Notes under the pieces: model-generated
The model's input: only the letters and a program-made list of their open reading frames with translations
Told to the model about the DNA's origin: nothing
Database searches by the model: none
Made by a program: the position numbers and the translations under genes
Shown here: piece by piece, positions 6,839 to 15,389 of the stretch
Layout of the letters: each line of letters begins with the position of its first letter
Numbering within the stretch: the first letter of the stretch is position 1
From: Anaerolineae bacterium
GTDB taxonomy: Bacteria; Chloroflexota; Anaerolineae; Promineifilales; Promineifilaceae
DNA length: 52,039 nucleotides
Reading direction: 5' to 3'
Assembly (NCBI GenBank): GCA_023384355.1
Contig: JAHDWL010000002.1
Location: forward strand, 21,808 to 73,846

Positions 6839-9637
6839 CTAGCTTTTCAGTTCCAGCCAGTTAGCGCCGGTTTCGGCCTCTACCTTCAGGGGCACATCCA
6901 GCTTGAAGGCGTTGCTCATTCGGTCGACGACCAGATTGCGCACCTCGTCCATCTCTTCCAAAGGCACTTCCAGCAGCAGTTCATCGTGGACCTGTAGCAC
7001 CATGCGCGCGCGATAATGGGCCTTGAGTTCAGCGTGCAGGCGAATCATGGCGACCTTGATGATGTCGGCGGCGGTACCCTGGATGGGGTGGTTGACCGCT
7101 TCGCGCTCGGCGCGCTGGACGGCCTGGCGGTTGGCGTTGCTCATCGCCGTCTTGAACACGGGGAAGTAGCGTCGCCGGCCGAAGAGAGTTTCCACGTAAC
7201 CGTCGGTTCGCGCCTTGTGGCGGGTTTGCTCCAGATAGCGCTCGATGCCCGGGAATTGGCCGAAATACTTTTTGACGTAGGTCTCCGCCTCGCCCAGGGT
7301 CAGGCCGGTCTCGCGGGCCAGCCGGAACGCTCCCATGCCGTAGATCAGGCCGAAGTTGATCGTCTTGGCGAAGCGGCGCTGGTTCTTGGTCACCTTGTCC
7401 AGAGGAATGCCGTAGATGGCCGCGGCCGTGGCCGTGTGGATGTCGAGGTCTTCGCGGAAGGCTTCCAGCAGCGTCGTGTCCTGGCTGATGTGGGCCAGGA
7501 TGCGCAACTCCACCTGCGAATAGTCGGCCGACAGGAAGGCCCAGCCCGGTTCGGTGACGAAGCCGCGCCGCAATTGCTGGCCTATCTCGCTGCGGATGGG
7601 GATGTTTTGCAGATTGGGGTTGCTGCTGGCCAGGCGACCGGTAATCGCGCCGGTCTGACTGAAGCTGGTGTGGATGCGTCCGGTCTCGGGATTGATCAGC
7701 TGCGGCAGGGCGTCGACGTAGGTCCCTTTCAGCTTGCCCAGTTCGCGGTATTCGATGATGGCATTGATGATGCCGGTGGTGTCGCTCGCTTTCAGCCCCT
7801 CCAGCACGTCGGCCGCCGTCGAATAGTGGCCGCTGGCGATCTTCTTCAGCCCTTCGCGCGGCAGGCCCAGCTTTTTGAACAGGATATCGCTCAATTGCTG
7901 GGTGGAATTGATGTTGAACGGCTCACCGGCGATCTCGTAGATAACCTGCTCAAGCTTCAGCAGCGCCGCGGTGAGGTCCTGGGACATATGGCGGAAGAAA
8001 TCCACGTCGATTCGCACACCGGCGCGCTCCATGTCGGCGATGACCGGCAGTAAATCCATCTCCAGGTCGAGTAACCGGGTCAGCCCCTTTGCCTCCAGTT
8101 CATGCTGCAGCGGGGGCACCAGGCGCAAGGTCATGTCGGCGTCGGCCGCGCCATAGGGGGCAGCGGTCTCAATCGGCACCTGGGCAAACGATATTTGAGC
8201 CTTACCGCGGCCGATGAGTTCGTCGATCTCGGTCATCTCCACGCCGAGCCGGTGGCGGGCCAGATCTTTTAGTCCTTTGTGTTTCGTCGCCGGGTCGGTC
8301 AGCCATTCGGCGATCATCGTGTCGAACCGGACCGGCGACACACTCACGTCGTAACGCTCCAGGATCATGCAGTCGAATTTGGCGTTGTGGGCCACCTTGG
8401 GGATGGCGGGATCGGTGAGCGCCGGACGAATGGCGTCCAGCACGCGCCGCATGGGCAATTGTCCCGCGGCAAGAGTAGCCGCGCCGGCAAACAGGTTCAT
8501 CTGACCGGAATCAGCCTGGGCCTGCCCGTCGAGATGGCCTACGGGGACGTAATAGGCTACCGGTGGCTCGACGGCCAGGCAGAAACCGACAATGCCGGCC
8601 GAGAGCCGCTCCAGGCTGTCGGTCTCCAGGTCGAAACTAATCCATCGGGCGGCGTTCAGTCGCTTTTCCATCTCCTTCAGGGTGGCCTCATCGCGAACGG
8701 TGATCACCTCTGTCTTTTGCCACTCGCCGCCGGCGGTCGCCGGTTCAGGGATGTCTTCAGACTCCATGCTCGCGGTCAGGGCCTTGGCCAGCGAGCGAAA
8801 CTCGAGTTCGCGAAAGATGGACAAAACGACGGCGACGTCGTAATCCTGGGTCAGGCAATCCGACAGTTCGACGTGGATGGGGGCATCGGTGACGATACGG
8901 GCCAGCTTGTAGCTTAATTCGGCCAACGCGCGGCCGTCTTCCAGCTTTTGCCGCAGCGCGCCCTTGATCTCGTCGAGACGGGCATAGAGGTTGTCGAGCG
9001 ATCCGTATTCGGCCAGAAGCTTGACGGCTGTTTTCTCGCCAATGCCCTTCACGCCGGGGATATTGTCACTCACGTCGCCCACGAGCGCCTTGTAATCGAC
9101 GACCTGATCCGGCCGGACGCCGAGATATTCCTTCACCCCCGCCATGTCGTAAACTTCTCCGCTGCTGCCCGGGCGGCGCGACGGCAATTCGACCTGGGTA
9201 TTGTCGTCCACCAGTTGCAGCAGGTCGCGGTCGCCGGTGATGATATGGACCGGGACGCGGCCGTGCATCTCCGCAGCCACCGTGCCCAGCACGTCGTCGG
9301 CCTCGTATCCTTCCAGCTCCAGGATGGGGATGCTGAGCGCCCGGACGACTTCCTTGATCCGTTCGATCTGGACGCGCAACTCATCCGGCATCTTCTCGCG
9401 GGTGCCCTTGTATTCGGGGAAGAGGTCGTCGCGGAAGGTCGCGCCTGTGTCAAAACTGACCGCCAGGTATTCCGGCGGTTCAGGGGCCAGGATCAGATCG
9501 AGCAACGTGCGGCTGAAGCCGTAGGTGGCGTTGGTCGGCTCGCCGCTCTTGGTTGTGAACGATTCGAGAGGAAGGGCGAAGAACATCCGGTAGGCCAGCG
9601 CGTGACCGTCGATGAGCACCAGTTTTTCCGAGGCCAT
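6839..9637 (-). CDS. polA: DNA polymerase I
   Basis: A 932-residue family A polymerase for Okazaki fragment processing and repair synthesis. An N-terminal 5'-3' exonuclease occupies about residues 1-290, with Asp10 in VLIDGHALAYR and EGYEADDVLGT. A 3'-5' exonuclease domain (about 310-500) keeps the proofreading acids in SFDLETD, the Asp in AHNAKFD, and YGAADAD. The polymerase domain has motif A SADYSQVELRILAH, motif B RRFAKTINFGLIYGM and motif C QVHDE at 882-886. Proofreading therefore looks intact, which is not universal in bacterial PolA. The ATG at 9637 is preceded by GGAAGGA. A TTG 19 codons upstream is less likely. The small gene upstream on the same strand ends 73 bases before it. Confidence 0.97.
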   Translation of the reverse strand: MASEKLVLIDGHALAYRMFFALPLESFTTKSGEPTNATYGFSRTLLDLILAPEPPEYLAVSFDTGATFRDDLFPEYKGTREKMPDELRVQIERIKEVVRALSIPILELEGYEADDVLGTVAAEMHGRVPVHIITGDRDLLQLVDDNTQVELPSRRPGSSGEVYDMAGVKEYLGVRPDQVVDYKALVGDVSDNIPGVKGIGEKTAVKLLAEYGSLDNLYARLDEIKGALRQKLEDGRALAELSYKLARIVTDAPIHVELSDCLTQDYDVAVVLSIFRELEFRSLAKALTASMESEDIPEPATAGGEWQKTEVITVRDEATLKEMEKRLNAARWISFDLETDSLERLSAGIVGFCLAVEPPVAYYVPVGHLDGQAQADSGQMNLFAGAATLAAGQLPMRRVLDAIRPALTDPAIPKVAHNAKFDCMILERYDVSVSPVRFDTMIAEWLTDPATKHKGLKDLARHRLGVEMTEIDELIGRGKAQISFAQVPIETAAPYGAADADMTLRLVPPLQHELEAKGLTRLLDLEMDLLPVIADMERAGVRIDVDFFRHMSQDLTAALLKLEQVIYEIAGEPFNINSTQQLSDILFKKLGLPREGLKKIASGHYSTAADVLEGLKASDTTGIINAIIEYRELGKLKGTYVDALPQLINPETGRIHTSFSQTGAITGRLASSNPNLQNIPIRSEIGQQLRRGFVTEPGWAFLSADYSQVELRILAHISQDTTLLEAFREDLDIHTATAAAIYGIPLDKVTKNQRRFAKTINFGLIYGMGAFRLARETGLTLGEAETYVKKYFGQFPGIERYLEQTRHKARTDGYVETLFGRRRYFPVFKTAMSNANRQAVQRAEREAVNHPIQGTAADIIKVAMIRLHAELKAHYRARMVLQVHDELLLEVPLEEMDEVRNLVVDRMSNAFKLDVPLKVEAETGANWLELKS

Positions 9638-9710
9638 AGGTAATCCTTCCGGCGGGAGCACGCCGGCTGGGTGGGCTGATAGTTCGCAGACCAACGGGTC
9701 AAGAAGAGTA

Positions 9711-10109
9711 TTATACCGGTTTTCGGCCGATTCCGGCGACTTCGAGGACGCTCAATAACTGGACGCTTAGCTTGCGCAGCTGCTCGAACGGCGCGTCTTC
9801 ACTATCGACCAACACAAGCCGGTAATCGTCGCGCAGGGGGTAGACGGCGATAAGGAGCGAGAGAGGGGAGAGCGGCAACCGCATGAACTGGACGCGCAGG
9901 GTTTGGCCGATCTCCCGCCAATCCTGGGCCACATGGACAGCAACATCGAGAGCTTCCACCTGCTTGAGAGAGCCACGGTAGGCCACGAGTTGCGAACCGC
10001 GAGCCAGCAGGGCGGTCTGATTGACGCCGAGCGGGACGCGCTGCAACAATCCCCGGATCATCTCCGGCTCGACTTCCTCTGCGGGTTGGGGGAGTTGTTG
10101 ATCAGTCAC
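9711..10109 (-). CDS. Small hypothetical protein, possibly roadblock/LC7-like
   Basis: A 132-residue cytosolic protein without a firm family. The central part (QTALLARGSQLVAYRG, then VEALDVAVHVAQDW, then a strand-rich stretch ending LRDDYRLVLVDSED) has the alternating strand/helix pattern of a roadblock/longin-type domain, which in bacteria often partners small GTPases or signalling proteins. This is an impression, not proof. A GTG at 10109 was chosen because AGGGG lies about nine bases upstream. An in-frame ATG at 10169 would add 20 residues but has no ribosome-binding site. It lies between the secreted nuclease gene (upstream) and polA (downstream), all on the minus strand. Confidence 0.6.
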   Translation of the reverse strand: MTDQQLPQPAEEVEPEMIRGLLQRVPLGVNQTALLARGSQLVAYRGSLKQVEALDVAVHVAQDWREIGQTLRVQFMRLPLSPLSLLIAVYPLRDDYRLVLVDSEDAPFEQLRKLSVQLLSVLEVAGIGRKPV

Positions 10110-10186
10110 GTCATGAACCCCTGATCGCTCTACCTTGGATACTACACCGGCACGCGGGCTTCGCGCCATTCAGGAAGCGTAAATAA

Positions 10187-12196
10187 TCAACGCCGACGGC
10201 GAAAGACCAGTACAGCGCCTAAGACCACGCCGCCCGCCAATATGCCCCACAGCAGGATGCGGCCGCCGGCAGGTGGCGGGACAGCCGGGTTTGCGACGGG
10301 GGTAGTTGCCGCCATGACAGGTCGTTCGTCAGCCATCGCTGTGGGGACCTGGGGCGTCGATGGAGTGGTTGGAGGCGTTTCCGATGCGGTCGCGGTGACC
10401 AGCGGCGACGCGGGGGGTGCAGTGGGCGTCACAACCTCTTGAGTCGGTTCCGGGGTCGGCGGCGCTTCTCCCAGAGCGACGACTGGTATATCGTGGTCGG
10501 ACGTCCGGAACGGCAGCCGCCCGGGGGAGGTGTCCAGCCGCCAATCTGCCGGATAATCGGCGTTGACGTGGAGAATTGACGCCCAGCCCACTTCCCCGGC
10601 CAGGGATGGCGACAGCAAGACGGCATCGATCAATTCGCTGACGCCGCCGAAGTTGTAGGTATAGCGCAACGCGGGCGGCACGGTGGCCAGCGCGTTAACG
10701 AGGCGGCCGCCCTGCGCCGGATCGCTCAACAGCGCCAAAGCCGGCGAGAGTTCAGTGTCGTTGAGATCGCCCAGCGCGATGATTCGCGTCGCCGGATCGG
10801 CCGCGAGCAACTCCGTCACCAGGCCATTCAGGAAGACCGCCTGCTGGACGCGCTCCAGGCCGGATTCGATCTCGCCGCCCCGTTTGGATTTGAAGTGGTT
10901 AACGAAGATGACGTATTCCTTGCCGTCGATGGTTGCTGTCACCTGTAACGGTGGGCGGCCAAACAGAGGCTCTGTGCCGGCAGCGCAGGCTGCCTCGGGG
11001 TCGTTGATAGCGGTCGGCACAGGAGAGCACGCGCGGCGCAATTCGACGCTTGTCACATCCACACGGGCCGGATCGCTCAACAGCGCGTTGTCGATGCCGC
11101 GCTCATCGGGGGTTTCAAGGTGGCTGACCTCGTAACGAAACCCGCAAACCCCGGCCAGCTCAGCTGACAGATCGATGGCCAAAGACTCGTGCTCGACTTC
11201 CTGGAGAGCGACCAGTGTGGGGCAGTGGAGGAGGTGGGCGATTGCGTTAGCCAGTTTTGTTTGGTGGGCCGCCAAATCCGCCGGTTCCGGCACCGGCTCG
11301 CCTTCGACGTTGGTGTCGCGGACGGTGTCGAAGTAATCCTCGGCGTTGATCGATGCCACCGTTATCTGTTCCGGCCCGACCTCCGGCAGTATGGGCACTT
11401 CAGGCGGGCCGGCCGGCTCAATTGTGAGCTGGTCAGTCGCGTCGAAGATAATCTTGAACTGGTCGAAGTTGTAGGTCAGCGCGCCGGCCAGGTCGGCGAT
11501 TCGATCGCCGGTGCGCACCTGGGGGATGTCGTCGCAGGCCCGATCGCTGGGGTAGAGGGCGGGCACTACGCGCCCGGCCGGATCGTCGTTTGCTCGCCGG
11601 ATTACCGGCAGTTCGTTCGCGGCCGATTCCTTGATGACGGCGAACCCGCAGCCCTCGTGGGTGGGGCCGGCGACGATGACCGCGTCATTAAATGCGACCC
11701 TCATCCCCTCCAGCGCCTCGAAGTAGGCGGCCTGGGCGGGCATGTCTGCCGGCGGGTCAATCGGCACGGACGGCGGCAATGGGCTTGACGCATCCTCGAT
11801 CGTCAGCACCAGCCCCTTGTCGTCGATCTCGGTAAGGCCGTAGAATTCCGTTACCTTTCCGCCGACGCGCACCACCGCGCCGAGGGGGATATCGAGGCGT
11901 GGCTCGCGGCCGAGAAATACGGCGATCCCGTCGGAAGTGGTCGGATCGGCGTCGGCATCAGCCGGCAGGTTCTGGACGAACAGGGTGTAGTAGACGTCGC
12001 CGCGTGTGTTCTCGTCCTCATAACGGCCAATGACTACCCCGCGAAAGGTGACGAAGCGATTGAGATAGGGCGAAGTGTCCGTGATGCCCTGAATGACCCC
12101 GATGGGTAGGTAGGTCACCTGGGCCGCCGCCGGCACAGCGTTGAAGATGCCGATCAGGGCCAGGAAAATGACGAGACGCCCACGGATGAGAAACAC
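10187..12196 (-). CDS. Surface-anchored endonuclease/exonuclease/phosphatase-family nuclease with OB-fold domain
   Basis: A 669-residue secreted nuclease of the extracellular NucH/ExeM type. In order: a signal peptide at 1-25 ending AVPAAA; an OB-fold-like region (about 30-145; FRGVVIGRYED, then VVRVGGKVTEF); a linker; an EEP domain (about 275-580) with Glu333 in VALQEVE, His434 in NHFKSK, Asp477 and Asn479 in GDLND, and Asp567-His568 in TSDHD; a Thr/Pro-rich stalk; and a C-terminal hydrophobic segment capped by four arginines, which looks like a cell-surface retention signal. The GTG at 12196 was selected because AGGAG stands six bases upstream and it begins the signal peptide. Longer in-frame starts would bury that peptide. 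The role is probably degradation of extracellular DNA or RNA. Confidence 0.85.
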   Translation of the reverse strand: MFLIRGRLVIFLALIGIFNAVPAAAQVTYLPIGVIQGITDTSPYLNRFVTFRGVVIGRYEDENTRGDVYYTLFVQNLPADADADPTTSDGIAVFLGREPRLDIPLGAVVRVGGKVTEFYGLTEIDDKGLVLTIEDASSPLPPSVPIDPPADMPAQAAYFEALEGMRVAFNDAVIVAGPTHEGCGFAVIKESAANELPVIRRANDDPAGRVVPALYPSDRACDDIPQVRTGDRIADLAGALTYNFDQFKIIFDATDQLTIEPAGPPEVPILPEVGPEQITVASINAEDYFDTVRDTNVEGEPVPEPADLAAHQTKLANAIAHLLHCPTLVALQEVEHESLAIDLSAELAGVCGFRYEVSHLETPDERGIDNALLSDPARVDVTSVELRRACSPVPTAINDPEAACAAGTEPLFGRPPLQVTATIDGKEYVIFVNHFKSKRGGEIESGLERVQQAVFLNGLVTELLAADPATRIIALGDLNDTELSPALALLSDPAQGGRLVNALATVPPALRYTYNFGGVSELIDAVLLSPSLAGEVGWASILHVNADYPADWRLDTSPGRLPFRTSDHDIPVVALGEAPPTPEPTQEVVTPTAPPASPLVTATASETPPTTPSTPQVPTAMADERPVMAATTPVANPAVPPPAGGRILLWGILAGGVVLGAVLVFRRRR

Positions 12197-12437
12197 CCTT
12201 CGCTCCTGTGCAATGGGTAAGGCTTCCGAATTGTCGCCTAAAAGGAGATTCCGGCAATGATGGATGAAGGAATTCACGATCGGATCAACTGCTTTTTTTA
12301 GGTGGCAGGGAGTCATTTAGCACTGACGGCTACTGAAAGCAATTATTGTGGAACTTTTTCTCGCCCCCTTTCGTTATAATTGTATGTTCGTGAGCGCGAG
12401 CAAGTTCAATGCGGTGGAAAAACGAGGGAAAACAACC

Positions 12438-13058
12438 ATGTCAACCAAGAAACCTTCTGTAGCGATACTCCTCCTGTTGATTATATTTATGACCGCTTGC
12501 GGGTCTGCCCCGGCAAACCCTGATAGCGCAGGAGAGGAAGGAAACTCCGAACCAGCAACGGCCGCGGCCGTTACCCACCTGGCTCATGAGCTGGGTGTGT
12601 CTGAAGATGAAATTGAAGTTGTGTCGACCAACCCGGCCGAGTTCACCGATTCGTGCCTGGGCTTGGGCGGGCCGACCGAAAGCTGTCTTCAGGCAATTAC
12701 ACCGGGCTGGATCGTAATGTTATCCGCAGCCGGCACCGGATACGAAGTTCACACTGATGAAACCGGTGAGCAAGTGCGCATTGCCGCGGCAGAACCGGAG
12801 GGTGATAGCGGGGCAGACACGGCCGCGGCCGCAGCCCAGGAATTTCTGGTTGGCGAGCTGGGCGTTGCCCTGGGCGATGTTCAGATCGTTTCGAGCGAGC
12901 CGACGGAATTTTCCGATTCGTGCCTGGGCTTGGGCGGGCCGGCCGAGAGCTGCGCGCAAGTCATCACGCCGGGCTGGATTGTCATGGCGGAAGTGGCCGG
13001 TGAATCGTATGAAGTGCATGTAGACGAAACCGGCCAGCAAGTACGCGTCGCCGAATAA
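12438..13058 (+). CDS. Lipoprotein with two tandem Cys-pair repeats
   Basis: A 206-residue predicted lipoprotein: short basic N-terminus, hydrophobic segment and a lipobox ending in Cys21 (FMTAC). After an acidic Ala-rich linker come two closely similar repeats, residues about 48-116 and 137-205. Each has the pattern ELGV, then EFxDSCLGLGGPxESC, then ITPGWIVM, then GYEVHxDETGxQVR. The cysteine pairs (Cys73/Cys83 and Cys162/Cys172) are likely disulfides outside the membrane. I know of similar DSCLGL/TPG modules in uncharacterised Chloroflexota and cyanobacterial proteins, but of no assigned function. The ATG at 12438 has GAGGGA upstream, and a TATAAT at 12375-12380 may be the -10 box, though no good -35 is visible. 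A strong terminator follows. Confidence 0.83.
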   Translation: MSTKKPSVAILLLLIIFMTACGSAPANPDSAGEEGNSEPATAAAVTHLAHELGVSEDEIEVVSTNPAEFTDSCLGLGGPTESCLQAITPGWIVMLSAAGTGYEVHTDETGEQVRIAAAEPEGDSGADTAAAAAQEFLVGELGVALGDVQIVSSEPTEFSDSCLGLGGPAESCAQVITPGWIVMAEVAGESYEVHVDETGQQVRVAE

Positions 13059-13105
13059 GCGGCGTGAGAATCGGTTATCGAATAACCCGGCCAACTTCTT
13101 AACAT

Positions 13106-13137
13106 AAAGGCCAACCCGGCAAGGGGTTGGCCTTTTT
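13106..13137 (+). terminator. Rho-independent terminator after the repeat lipoprotein
   Basis: AAAGGCCAACCC (13106-13117) and GGGTTGGCCTTT (13124-13135) form a 12-bp stem with a six-base loop followed by TTAAT. It lies between convergent genes. The minus-strand side (TTTATGTT) is a poorer T-tract, so it may also work weakly for the LysW-like gene. A smaller hairpin (GGTTAT 13073-13078, ATAACC 13082-13087) precedes it. Confidence 0.92.
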
Positions 13138-13193
13138 AATAAACTTCGGTTATTTCGTCAGGTCAACGAGATAACGGGAGTTGAGCAACGGAG

Positions 13194-13469
13194 TCAATCC
13201 CGGTAATCGTCGTCGTAATCCTCTTCGTCCGCTTCCTCGTTTCGCAGGTTATTGAAGAACTCGTCGAGGTTAACACTTCCCGAGGCGTTTCCACGCTCGC
13301 TACCTTCATCTGCCCAGCCAAACTGAATCGGATTGGTCCGCACGACTTCCAGGCTGGTTTCACACTCCGGGCAAACGATGATCTGCCCCAGGTCGGGTTT
13401 GCGGTCGAAATAAATCCGCGAATCGCATTCCAGGCAACGCGCCATCAGAGAGGGGGCTTTATCGGGCAT
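13194..13469 (-). CDS. LysW-like zinc-ribbon (amino-group carrier protein-like)
   Basis: A 91-residue acidic protein. Residues 10-52 match the LysW/ArgW fold: CLEC at 12-15 and CPEC at 33-36 form a four-Cys zinc ribbon, with PDLGQIIVCPECETSLEVV closely following LysW. LysW carries the growing lysine or arginine precursor on its C-terminal Glu (EDWGE motif). This protein lacks that motif. Instead it has a roughly 40-residue extension ending in a run of Asp/Glu and a terminal Asp91. AAGGAG eight bases upstream of the ATG at 13469 is a strong ribosome-binding site. It sits 26 bases after the ATP-grasp gene, so the two are very likely co-transcribed. No other lysine or arginine biosynthesis gene is nearby. 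Function as a carrier is an inference. Confidence 0.82.
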   Translation of the reverse strand: MPDKAPSLMARCLECDSRIYFDRKPDLGQIIVCPECETSLEVVRTNPIQFGWADEGSERGNASGSVNLDEFFNNLRNEEADEEDYDDDYRD

Positions 13470-13495
13470 CGATTTCTCTCCTTTATGAATGAATA

Positions 13496-14572
13496 TCAGA
13501 CAGGCTGGGCATCAGTATTGTTCAAATCATAGCGGTCGACTGCTTCTTCCAGTATGCGGTTGACAAGTTGCTCAAACGTCCACCCGTCGGCCTGAGCCTC
13601 GAGCGGCAAGTCGGAATAGCCGGGGTTGAGGCCTGGCAGCGGGTTAATCTCCAGGATATAGGGCTTGTTGTTGTCGTTTGCGTCAAGGCGAAAGTCGACC
13701 CGCCCAACATCGAAGCTACCCGTCACCCGGAAGGTTGCTGCTGCCAGCCAGTTCAATTCCTGAACCGTTTCCTCGGGTAGGGGGGCGGGACACAGGTAAT
13801 GGAAGGTATGCACCAGTTCCGTCTTGATGCGGCTGGTATAGACGCCTGCTTCCTCGATCGGATAACGGCTCATGTCCACTTCCAGCGGCGGGAAGAAATG
13901 CAGACCGCGAGTGTTGCGTGGCGCGTCGTGGTCATCGGGCAGGCGGCGAGCCACCGGCCAGGTCAGGTTGCCGACCATGCCGACAGTCACCTCTCGCCCT
14001 TCAATAAAATGCTCGACCAGGATTGGCTGGTCGTACTTTTCAAATTGCCGGCGCAGTTGGGCGCGGAGTTGTCCTTCGTCATGTACGATCGATTCGGCCG
14101 TCACGCCCATGCCGGTTCCCTCGCGGCTTGGCTTAACGAACAGCGGGAATATCATGTCGGGGTCTAACGGTTCGTGGACGCGCTCGAACGTCTGAAAGGG
14201 CGGTGTGGGGAGACTATGGTACCAAAGGACACGCTTGGTCATTGGCTTGTCGAGGGCGAGCGCCAGCGTCAGAGGCCCTGAACCGGTGTAAGGGATGCGC
14301 AACATCTCCAGAATGGCAGGCACCTGCGCCTCGCGGGAATCACCCCAATGTCCCTCGCAAATATTGAAGCAAATATCCGGCTTCAGGCGAGGCAGCGTGT
14401 CCAGCAAGGTCAGGTTGCCTTCGACAAAGGTGGCCTCATGGCCGCCAGATTCCAGCGCGGATACAAGAGCCTGGATTGTCTCTTCCGAGTCGAGATCATC
14501 CCACCGGTCTTCGGGCATCCCCGGCCAGGTGGGGGCGTTCTTCTGCAGGTTGGCCAACACAGCGACGCGCAT
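13496..14572 (-). CDS. ATP-grasp ligase, D-alanine-D-alanine ligase-like
   Basis: A 358-residue cytosolic ATP-grasp enzyme that would activate a carboxylate as acyl-phosphate and join it to an amine. Seen: the N-terminal CFNICEGHWGDSREAQVPAILE segment (Ddl-like, about 68-89); ALDKPMTKRVL (107-116); the glycine-rich loop VKPSREGTGMGV (146-157); ILVEHFIEGREVTVG (184-198); and the metal-binding residues Asp293 and Glu308/Asn310 in DFRLD and ILEINPLPGLNP. This resembles D-Ala-D-Ala ligase but diverges outside the core. A peptidoglycan ligase role is not assured, and no mur genes adjoin it. The ATG at 14572 follows AAAGGG; a TTG 14 codons upstream is the alternative. Its partner is probably the LysW-like gene immediately downstream. 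Confidence 0.87.
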   Translation of the reverse strand: MRVAVLANLQKNAPTWPGMPEDRWDDLDSEETIQALVSALESGGHEATFVEGNLTLLDTLPRLKPDICFNICEGHWGDSREAQVPAILEMLRIPYTGSGPLTLALALDKPMTKRVLWYHSLPTPPFQTFERVHEPLDPDMIFPLFVKPSREGTGMGVTAESIVHDEGQLRAQLRRQFEKYDQPILVEHFIEGREVTVGMVGNLTWPVARRLPDDHDAPRNTRGLHFFPPLEVDMSRYPIEEAGVYTSRIKTELVHTFHYLCPAPLPEETVQELNWLAAATFRVTGSFDVGRVDFRLDANDNNKPYILEINPLPGLNPGYSDLPLEAQADGWTFEQLVNRILEEAVDRYDLNNTDAQPV

Positions 14573-14829
14573 TTTAACCCTTTGTACTCCATATAAGCCG
14601 GCGAGAAGGGCCAATTCATGACCGTCTTCCCATCCGGCAGGTTATTATGTCACCGCGATGATACGCATGTGACGATCGGCGCATATTGTAGCGCAACCGT
14701 CAAAATTGGCACGAAGGAAGACATAATGAGCGGCCGTTATTACCGGGAAATTTAGAGAAAAAAGCCGGGTCGGGGTACGTGTGGTTGGATTGTGCCGGGT
14801 GGGCGGCAATCAGGCTCAGGTTGCCGTTG

Positions 14830-15213
14830 CTACGTTTTGGCTGGGTGACCGAGATAGCTGCGAAGGATAGATTGCAGTTCGCGGATGTCGAGGGGTTTGG
14901 GCAGGTATTCGTCGCAGCCCGCTTCGAGGCAGCGCTCGCGATCGCCGAGGAGAACATTGGCGGTCGTGGCGATGACCGGGATGGATGCCAGGCCGGCATC
15001 GGTCTTCAGTCGGCGGGCAAGATCCAATCCGTTGAGGCCGGGGATGTTGATGTCGAGCAGGATGAGGTCGGGCTGTTCGCGACGGACGAGCGCCAGCGCG
15101 GTCAGGCCGTCGGTCGCGCCCAGGAACTCGTGTTTCTCGCCTTCGACGATGCGCGAAACCAGACGCATATTGCTGTCATTGTCCTCGACGCACAGGATCC
15201 GCTTCCTCCCCAT
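14830..15213 (-). CDS. Single-domain response regulator (DivK/CheY-like)
   Basis: A 127-residue receiver domain with no output domain. Acidic pocket Glu10-Asp11, phospho-acceptor Asp54 (LILLDINIPG), the ATTAN switch Thr near 83, and the conserved Lys in YLPKPLD near 105 are all present. It probably relays phosphate from the large histidine kinase encoded just upstream on the same strand (176 bases away) to another protein. The ATG at 15213 has AGAGGAAAG upstream. An ATG 13 codons earlier has no ribosome-binding site. The 257 bases between this gene's stop and the ATP-grasp start (14573-14829) contain nothing I can recognise apart from a possible promoter region. Confidence 0.93.
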   Translation of the reverse strand: MGRKRILCVEDNDSNMRLVSRIVEGEKHEFLGATDGLTALALVRREQPDLILLDINIPGLNGLDLARRLKTDAGLASIPVIATTANVLLGDRERCLEAGCDEYLPKPLDIRELQSILRSYLGHPAKT

Positions 15214-15340
15214 GCCTATCTTTCCTCTTGCATTATCGTGTGCCGCTAACATATTTATGCAACCGAATCTTACGTATCATATTACATTATCCCCAATCGG
15301 AAATCCGTAAAATACGGCTTCATCGTGATGATATTTAACC

Positions 15341-15356
15341 AATTTTACGTAAAATT
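15341..15356. repeat. AT-rich perfect palindrome in the kinase/regulator spacer
   Basis: AATTTTACGTAAAATT is a perfect 16-bp palindrome, with CCAA and TTGG arms slightly offset outside it. A second small hairpin, CCGTA-AAA-TACGG (15305-15317), shares the GTAAAAT core. It lies downstream of the giant kinase gene and upstream of the response regulator gene. It could be an operator or a weak termination structure. Confidence 0.5.
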
Positions 15357-15389
15357 TTGGTGAAATCCGGCTGAACCGGTCGAATTCCA

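Noticed and set aside
7016-8917. Long plus-strand frames opposite polA
   Set aside because: Low-complexity Gly/Val/Asp/Arg composition typical of antisense translation; polA motifs on the minus strand are intact.
13496-14572. Confident assignment as ddl
   Set aside because: The fold matches, but the pairing with a LysW-like protein and divergence outside the core leave the substrate open.
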